From the NCBI GenBank assembly GCA_020740775.1, contig JAHEWK010000002.1, forward strand, positions 5,084,001 through 5,148,000: 64,000 nt of DNA, in the 5' to 3' direction. The position numbers and the translations under genes are program-made. The stretch is from Ilyonectria destructans. Taxonomy: Eukaryota; Ascomycota; Sordariomycetes; Hypocreales; Nectriaceae. The notes below the pieces were generated by a model. The model was given only the letters and a program-made list of their open reading frames with translations, was not told where the DNA came from and did not search any database. Below, piece after piece: positions 56,693 to 64,000 of the stretch (position 1 is the stretch's first letter; every line of letters starts with the position of its first letter).

Positions 56693-59026
56693 TGTGTGCG
56701 TATATCTCTGTGCAGTGGTTTGGGTATATCGTATATCCTGGTGTCGCTGTCGGTTTTCGTGTATATATGTGCGTATGTGTGTGTTGGGGGAATAAGTAGA
56801 GTCAAATTGTTGACCCAACAATCAGCTGCGAAGATGAGAGACGTGAGCTGCGACTGACATCCTTGGCGAATTCGACTTAACACGGCAATAATGTAGACTG
56901 GCCGTGCCAGTTCTGATGTACAGATGATGGGCTGGTTTATGCAGGTACGAATACGGTGATAGATAAACCTTTGCTAGCCAAGACATGCACCTACGCCAAT
57001 ACCCTGTCAGCTCTTCACTGCAGGTCTCACAGGGTTTTCCTATCAACGAGACATGATGATAAATCTGACGACTTGGACACACATGCACATGCGCCTCCGA
57101 AACATTGACGTGTAGTCACATTCCTCATCAGGCGATTCCCAGCTTCCATCCGCCGATGGCCACCGCGGGTATGGCGTGCCGACCTTGGCCAGACTAGGCA
57201 TTCGAGCCTATTGCCATTGGTGAGTTGGACAGGGGTTGCATTTGCGGCCATGTGGTCAGTGAATCCGGGGTGGGTATACGTGGCGGTTGTGGTGGCGCGA
57301 GAGGCGGCGAGGCGATCGGATCACGTTGGGTCAGGACTGGAACGGTCGATTTGGGCTCGGTCTGGGCCTGAGACAGGTGCGTCTGAGTTCACTGGTGTTG
57401 TTCCTTCTGTGGAATGTGACTGTCTTGCCTTTCAAATGGAGCGTGCGATGTCTATCATTTGTGTCTTTCCCAGCGTCTTTAGTATTTTCTTTTGTAAAAA
57501 TTTTCCAGATAGTTTCCTGCTTCCCAATGCTTCGGCTTCTGATCGGGATGGACAAGGGTCAATGCGGTGGTAGCCCCTGTCCCATGCGCTGAGAAGCATC
57601 CGATTAAACGCTGGCACCAGGCGAGTCTCCTCGATGTATTGACCGCTTTTAACGTATTTCGCGATTTGGTGTATACGTGTAGCTGCACGGTCACTTCATC
57701 GGGACACGGCAAGTGAAACGATGCTCCGACCGTCATGGCCCAGGCTCACTTCAGCTCAATCTGGGATATAACGCTCGCAGTTCCAAGTGGCTGGTGCGAG
57801 ACGTTTTGAGCACTGACAATATAGCGCTTGCGTTTGTCGCAGAGCAAAGCTGGCAACGTGTCGATCAGCGTCGCGTCGCTTCACCGCCACCTGGACCGAA
57901 AGCCATATCTCGCACGATGTGCCCAGCGGTATCAAATGAGGTGCTTTTTGTAAATGATTCGTTGCTAAAAGCCTCGCTTAGCATTTATGACATGACATTT
58001 GGGCGTGTTCAAGTGCCTCCTTGCCGTGGAGCTCGCAGAATGAGATGTGATGTGCTAGGAGATGCTCTCCACAGGTCGCTTGCACGATTGTCTCAAGCGG
58101 AATTGCAGATCCGTCCGAGATCTCAGATTCCCAGTTAGCACGTGATGGTCTTGGACTGTGGGTGGAGCTATTAGAAGATGAAATGACATTCTGCAAACAC
58201 GATGCTCTCCAACTTGACTCATGGTGCGCCTCTTTTGCTAAGAAAGTCAAACGAGTAATACGCATTCAAGACATGAAAAGCAAAGGTAATGGCCATTGCA
58301 AACAAGCCGTTGCAGCCGATCAGTAGCAATGTATTACATCAAGGCTTAAATGATGATTCCACGACGCTACGGAGTACCATCCGCTACCACGCGGCCAAGC
58401 CTCAGCTCGTTGCTAGGGCCCAACGCCTCAAACACACACTCGAAGCTAACTCGCCCGCGGCACATGAGAAACGGCACATGCCGCCAGATATACGCTACGT
58501 GTTGCCACAGCGGACGCCTTCTCCCGGCGTGGCGTCGCCCAATTCCGGGGTAGCCTCAACTCGGTAACAAGTGCCGTAGATCGCTGCAACGCAACGCCGT
58601 GAGCTCGGTCCGGGACCTGGGCCGAATCGAGACTCCCTTCGAGTCCCATCGAGCGAACTTTAATGGGACCCTTGTCTCTGAATGTCTCTGAATGAGTGGC
58701 AATCGTCCGCGAGTCGCCCGGTTGCATAATTACCCCAACGTGCCCATGTCCAATAGCCGCGACTCGCAGTCATGCCGCTGCATAACGAGGCTTATATACT
58801 AACATCAAGACGGCCTAGTCGGTCTCGCATTAGTCTTGCGGTTGCAGTTCCGCGCGAAGTCCCGAAAATACTAGAACTGGTCGCCCAAGTCAGCTGCGGC
58901 ATTTGCCCCGTAGCCAATTTTTCCTTACATCTATTGCACCGCCGCCGCGCTTCCTAGTGTGGGAAACTTGATCCGTTCATCCGCAATCCCCATGATGCAT
59001 CCGTGCTTTCGCCTCGTGGGTGTGCC
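56693..59026. other. Gene-poor spacer (2.3 kb)
   Basis: No supported gene. Open frames at 57211-57573 and 57713-58138 have no domain or splice pattern. The left end includes the promoter of the Ser/Pro-rich gene; the right end that of the following membrane-protein gene. Confidence 0.45.
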
Positions 59027-60290
59027 ATGATAACCCTCCTCTCGCCGCACTTCGTCGCCCAACCAGTCACCCAAACTGATCTCATCATCGCGTCCCTGGC
59101 CTGGGGGTTTACCATCGGCTTCGGCTGGCTGACGACATGGACGGCCGTGAAGCAGACGACGCGCATTTCGAGGCGACGCGGCCGTCGTGTTTTTTCGAAT
59201 GCCTATGTTATAATGATATGGCTGGAGATTCTCGTCTGTCTTATTTTCGCCATAATTTGTTTTCTGCATTTGTTAGGCATTATACCCCCGAGGTTAGTCT
59301 GATTCCTTTTTGGTCAACGTCTTGACGCGATGCTAATGTTGGGGGACTATAGTTTCGCATTCTACTTTTGCATCCGTATGTCCACACGATTACTGATCAT
59401 GCATGCATCTTGCTGACTTATCATCCTCACAGTTACTACCTGGGCCCTTCAAGTAAGAGTTTCTCCTTCTTCTATCCTGGCATAATATTAACCCAGACTT
59501 CCAGGTACAATTCCTTCTTCAAATCATCATTAATCGATGCTCTGTCATCATGGCCGATGCGGAAAAATCTTGGCGTCTAAAGGTCGGCGTGGCGATATTA
59601 ATCACAGCAGTCAACATATCTGTTTACAACATATGGATCCCTGCCCGTTTACAAATATCAGAACGATACATCTGGCTAAACGACTGGTGGGACCGATGCG
59701 AGAAGGTCATTTATCTCCTTGTTGATGGCTGCTTGAACTTTTACTACATCCATCTCGTTCGGGTCAACCTGGTCGTGTTTGGTTTGACAAAGTATAAAAA
59801 ATTGGCCCACTTCAATATGTTCATCATTGGGTTTTCCCTCAGCATGGATGTCCTCATCATTACCATGATGAGCTTGAAGAATACTTTTGTGTAGGTCCAT
59901 TCCGTCGACGACAGCTTCTGGCAGCATCAAGCCGACCCTCCGCACAGAACGCTAGCTAATGTCCACAGCTACATGCAGTTTCACCCACTCGCATACATGG
60001 TCAAGCTCAACATCGAAATGTCCATGGCTGAGCTCATCGGAAAGATCGCTCGAGACTCGACCGCGAGCCACATATCAGACGAAACATATACCAACTCCAC
60101 TGGCGATGGAGGTTACCCACTGGAGAATATATCATCGATCGAGGGCCGCAGGACGTTCACCGGGGATGAGGGTCTCACGGTTGTAAAGTCGAGAAGGTCC
60201 ATACGCTATCTCCCAACCGACTCGTATGCCAGCCATGCTGCGGACTTTGGGGATAGAGCACCTATACCTCCGGTTCTATTAAGGGAATGA
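59027..60290 (+). CDS. Five-exon fungal integral membrane protein
   Basis: A 338-residue protein assembled from exons 59027-59292, 59353-59375, 59433-59452, 59505-59890 and 59969-60290. Two exons are only 23 and 20 nt, but all splice sites fit and the joined frame reads SFAFYFCILTTWALQVQFLL continuously through a transmembrane segment. Helices are seen at LIIASLAWGFTIGFGWLTTWTA, AYVIMIWLEILVCLIFAIICFLHLLG, IPPRSFAFYFCILTTWALQ, VGVAILITAVNISVYNIWI, VIYLLVDGCLNFYYIHLV, FNMFIIGFSLSMDVLIITMM and possibly one more. The hydrophilic C-terminal tail (about 90 residues) is Ser/Thr-rich. It resembles uncharacterised seven-helix fungal membrane proteins that lack a known ligand. Function unknown. Confidence 0.8.
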
Positions 60291-61033
60291 TCAAGTTAGT
60301 ATTAGACATATTAGGAATAATAAACCGTCTTGATGGCGAGTTACAGTAGACCTCTCCATCTTCATCGCGTGCAAGGCCTCCAACAGTGTCGGGAGAATCT
60401 CGACAGATCGGTGGAGAAGATCTGTCCATCCACTTTCTGTTCGTTATGTAGTTGAAACAAAAATACTTTGATGCCTCCGGAGCTCTCTGATAGGGTAGCT
60501 AGATGTTTCTTATGTTTGTTGGTTTGTTGAATGGGATTGATTGGGATGACCTGCATAACGGGAGTGGGGCGCCGTAGTGCACCATCAACTGTGCTTGGGT
60601 ACTTGACTATAAAACAACAAAGGCAGCTTTCCACGACCAAGTCGTCATGAGACTTTGCTCTATCTTGATTCCGCTGCAGCGAAGGTACTGTTATATTTTG
60701 CATCTGTTCCCGGAACAATCTCGTCCAATTGATGCATCCAAAACACCGGCAACATGTGCCCACCGGCGTCACGGCTCCGCGGCCCCGCGGTTTCCGTCCA
60801 TGCGGAAGCCAAGCAAATTGCCCCCATTGACATGTATTTCGGGACACAATACACCTGGCTCGGAGATTATGACGGAATGCGCAGAGATGTTCTCCTTCAT
60901 CGCCCATGAAAGGGGGCACGGCTTGGGGGTCCTGGAATAAGTATCGACGAGCCGCATCTCTTTGATCTAATTCCAGGACTGACAGTCGTCCAACTTCGAG
61001 TCACCACCTCTCCACGCCGCAAAACTCCCAACC
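60291..61033. promoter_or_regulatory. Upstream region of the ABCB transporter
   Basis: About 740 bp with no gene; it contains the membrane-protein 3' UTR and the ABCB promoter. Minus-strand frames here have no recognisable features. Confidence 0.4.
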
Positions 61034-64000
61034 ATGGGTGTGAAACAGGATTCAAAAGGTGGCCACGAAGCCACCTTACCGTTCGAGAACCATGGAGCGG
61101 AAAAGACCGTCGACAACGAGCCAGGAGAGAGTCCTAAGAAGCAGACGGCCTTTCAAGCCTACGTGGTACGTTCTTATCATATTCTAGCCCTCGTCCGACA
61201 CGCCATTAACATCAGATGTCTCTTGTCGCCGAGCAGAGAGTATTCTCGTACAGCACGACCACGGACAAAGTATTGCTGGGTATTTCTCTCGTCGCAGCAC
61301 TTGGCTCGGGTGTAGCTGTGGCCATGCTAAACCTAGTTATGGGCGATTTCCTCACTGTGATGGGCGACTTTTCTGGCGGAGCTTTCGAGATCAGTAATTT
61401 CCTTGACTCTGTTTCCAAATATGCGTGAGTTGTCAAATCCTGCATCGAGCCTTGATGGCATAGAAGCAGATGCTAAGTATCAACACGTCTAGGTTATACT
61501 TCGTTTACCTGGGCATCGCGAGGCTCTTCCTGATCTACATCTTCAGCGTCCTTTCGAGCATTTCCGCCTACCGCATCACACGCAACATTCGCCGGTCATA
61601 TTTGCGCGCGGCCTTGAGCCAAGAAATTGCCTTTTTCGATGAGGGCGAGGGCGGCGCCATTGCGGCCCAAGCAACTTCGAACGGAGCCTTGATACAGGCA
61701 GGCATCGCAGAAAAGCTAGGACAAGTCTTCCAGACTATCGCTACTTTCATCGGATGCTTTGTTATTGCCTTCGTGGTTCACTGGAAGCTGACTGCGATTA
61801 TCATTTGCATTGTCCCTACGATTGTCATTGTCGTGGGCATCACGTCCGCGTTTGATACCGGTATTGAGAGTCAGATTTTAGATGTCCACGCACAGGCAGG
61901 CTCATATACCGAAGGCGTGCTGGGCAGCGTGCGGACGGTAAAGGCATTCGGCCTGCGGCCAAGGCTTGTTGAAAATTTCGACAAGTATCTCAGCAAGGCT
62001 CTGCATCTTGGTTTAAAAAAGAATATCCTGTACGGCATAATGATTGCTGTTCAATACTTTACAACGTACGCTGGAATGGGTTTGGCATTCTGGCAGGGCA
62101 TCAACATGTATGCCAAAGGTGAAATCGATAGCATCGGCACAGTCTTCACGTTCGTCACAACCCCACGAAGAATATTCTATCTAGTGCGCATACTAACTCT
62201 CCTTAGTGTCCTGATGTCTGTCATCATCGCTTCAAGCATGCTTAGTGCAATTGCGCCCAACATTATGGCTTTCACTCGCGCAGCGACTGCAGCTTCTCAG
62301 CTCTTCTCTCTGATAGATCGAGAGTCCAAGATCAATCCATTCGATGTTGGTGGAGATGCACCTGAAAACGTGACTGGCGCAGTGGAGTTGCGGGGAGTCA
62401 ACTTCACGTATCCCACCCGACCAGGCACAAAAGTCCTCGACGACTTTTCGCTCAATGTACCCGCCGGAAAGGTCACAGCTTTGGTTGTAAGTTTTGTCAT
62501 CTTGCAAAACGCGTGTTATCGGCTAAACAAATGGCACTTCGCAGGGCGCCAGTGGATCAGGAAAGAGTACAGTCGTTGGCCTCTTAGAACGGTGGTACAA
62601 TCCCAACAGCGGGTCGATTACGCTGGACGGGGTTCCGATTGAGAAACTGAACCTGCGCTGGCTTCGAACCAATGTGCGACTAGTTCAGCAGGTACGTTTC
62701 AACCGCAAGAGCTGGTGAGCCCCTATTGTCTTCTGGGCTTATAAATTTACAGGAACCCGTGTTATTCAATGGTACTGTATTCGACAACATCTCGAAAGGC
62801 CTCGTTGGCACCAAATGGGAAAATGCTCCACGAGAGAAACAGTTGGAGCTCGTTCAATCTGCCGCCGGGGTCGCTTTTGCCCACCAGTTTATCATGAAAC
62901 TGCCGCAAAGCTATGATACGAGAATCGGCGAGAGAGGAGGTCTGCTCTCTGGCGGACAGAAGCAACGTATAGCTATCGCACGGAGTGTTGTTTCGTCACC
63001 CAAAGTTCTACTTATGGATGAGGCCACAAGTGCTCTAGATCCCCATGCCGAAGGCGTCGTCCAGCAAGCTCTGGACAGAGTGTCAAGGGACTGCACCACC
63101 ATCGTTATTGCACACAAACTTGCGACGATCAAACATGCTGATAACATTGTTGTCATGTCCAAGGGCTCGATCGTGGAGCAGGGGACACACCAGTCGCTTC
63201 TTGCCGTCGATGGAGCCTATGCTAAGCTGGTGAAGGCGCAGGATCTGTCACTCACTTCCAGCACAGAGAAGACTGACTTCGATTTTGACTCTCAATCTGA
63301 CGAGGAGGAATTGGATGACGATTCGGTTGCCAAAATCTTGACCAGGCACAACACATCTGATCAGCATAGACTCGAAACTTTGAGTTCTCGCGATGACTAC
63401 GACAACCACAAGCCTTTTGGAGTTGTTTCTGCAATTCTTCATGTTATCAAGGCGACTCCTGAGCTCAGATTCCATTTCTTGGTCCTTTTCATCGCGAGCA
63501 TCCTCGCAGGTAAGCCCACGCACTTTCATCCCACTCTTGCCACCCTTTTCTATCTGTTCACTTTACTTCCGCGGTCACCTCCCTAGGAACCGATATCTCC
63601 CTCAACATCCATAAACTACAAATTTGCTTGGAAACCGGTAGCTGACTTGGTCCCTTGCGTAGCTGGACTATTCCCCGGCCAGGCGCTGCTTCTAGGACAC
63701 GTGATGGACGTCTTCAACTACACAGGTTCACGAATGGTATCCAAGGGCAATTTCTTCGCTTTGATGTTTTTCATCATGGGTATTGGCACTGCGATAGTCT
63801 ACTGCGTCGTCGGTTATACGGGTAACACCGTCGCTCAGGCAAGTTTTGCACAATGCTCGAATAACTCCCTAAGCTAACTGTCTCGAAGACGCTGAGCCGA
63901 AAATTCCGAAGAGAAATATTCGATAGCATCCTACGCCAGGATGTTCAGTTTTTCGACAGAGAAGAGAATACTATCGGTGCGCTCGCGAGCCGTCTGGAAT
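61034..64000 (+). CDS. ABCB-type (MDR/P-glycoprotein-like) full transporter, 3' end missing
   Basis: The first two thirds of an ATP-driven exporter of the plasma membrane, running off the right edge. Exons: 61034-61165, 61216-61424, 61493-62486, 62545-62691, 62753-63509, 63663-63838, 63889 onward; all joins keep frame. After a charged N-terminus comes TMD1 with [21 protein letters not shown] and the long helix region ([20 protein letters not shown]). NBD1 has Walker [11 protein letters not shown]-loop [18 protein letters not shown], signature [16 protein letters not shown], Walker [13 protein letters not shown] and the H-loop [11 protein letters not shown] charged linker ([14 protein letters not shown]) leads to TMD2 ([30 protein letters not shown]). 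The last visible intron (63839-63888) has a GC-AG donor. Such pumps export lipophilic drugs or metabolites; whether it serves a cluster is unknown. Confidence 0.92.

Noticed and set aside
57211..58138. Two plus-strand frames of 120 and 141 codons
   Set aside because: They overlap comparable frames in other phases and show no conserved motif.
1..64000. tRNA, rRNA and CRISPR features
   Set aside because: No cloverleaf-like A/B box pair or regular spaced repeat was noticed by eye; CRISPR is not expected in a fungal nucleus. A covariance-model scan would be decisive.

Overview
The window is nuclear DNA of a filamentous ascomycete (Pezizomycotina). The evidence is gene structure and content. Genes carry one to six or more short introns of about 50-110 bp with GT-AG ends and CTAAC-like branch sites. 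They stand singly on both strands, separated by 0.3-2.8 kb spacers. The families are typical of such fungi: a SAT-type non-reducing polyketide synthase, an AflR-like Zn2Cys6 regulator, an NRPS, M43B metalloprotease, GT32 glycosyltransferase and a Fot1/pogo transposon. The NRPS and secreted-protein repertoire suggests Sordariomycetes, perhaps Hypocreales; that placement is only an impression.

Left end (1-11,800): a secondary-metabolite locus. It holds the 5' part of an FSH1-family serine hydrolase running off the left edge (minus strand), an AflR-like regulator (minus), and a 2,274-residue non-reducing PKS (plus) with order SAT-KS-AT-PT-ACP-ACP-reductase. The PKS has no methyltransferase and should release an aromatic polyketide as an aldehyde or alcohol. 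More tailoring genes probably lie left of the window. A structurally intact Fot1/pogo-type transposon (12,180-14,055) with 52-bp inverted repeats and a TA duplication sits 383 bp downstream of the PKS.

Middle (14,400-45,600): mostly single genes. They are a small cell-surface protein, a multi-span membrane protein, a secreted LVIVD-repeat protein, a secreted M43B metalloprotease, an AAMDC/Mth938 protein, an SDR reductase, an amidase pseudogene with four stops and a frameshift, an amino-acid permease, an Fe(II)/2OG oxygenase, a D-2-hydroxyacid dehydrogenase, another GPI-type surface protein, and a divergent GT32/PAP2 pair that may act in inositol-sphingolipid synthesis. Three diverged copies of a ~300-bp repeat lie at 34,071-34,906.

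Right part (45,900-55,100): the remains of a peptide-synthetase locus. The C-terminal half of an ABCC transporter (minus) abuts, tail to tail in sense, an NRPS (plus) that begins in the middle of a carrier domain. Neither has its N-terminal part, so the junction near 47,845 looks like a deletion or rearrangement breakpoint. The NRPS fragment (T'-E-C-C*-A-T) has a frameshift, and the beta-lactamase-fold hydrolase gene after it is broken by frameshifts. Beyond this come a Ser/Pro/Ala-rich single-span protein, a five-exon membrane protein, and the first two thirds of an ABCB full transporter that runs off the right edge and uses a GC-AG intron.

All exon boundaries were inferred by hand from splice consensus and reading-frame continuity; no alignment or database search was possible.
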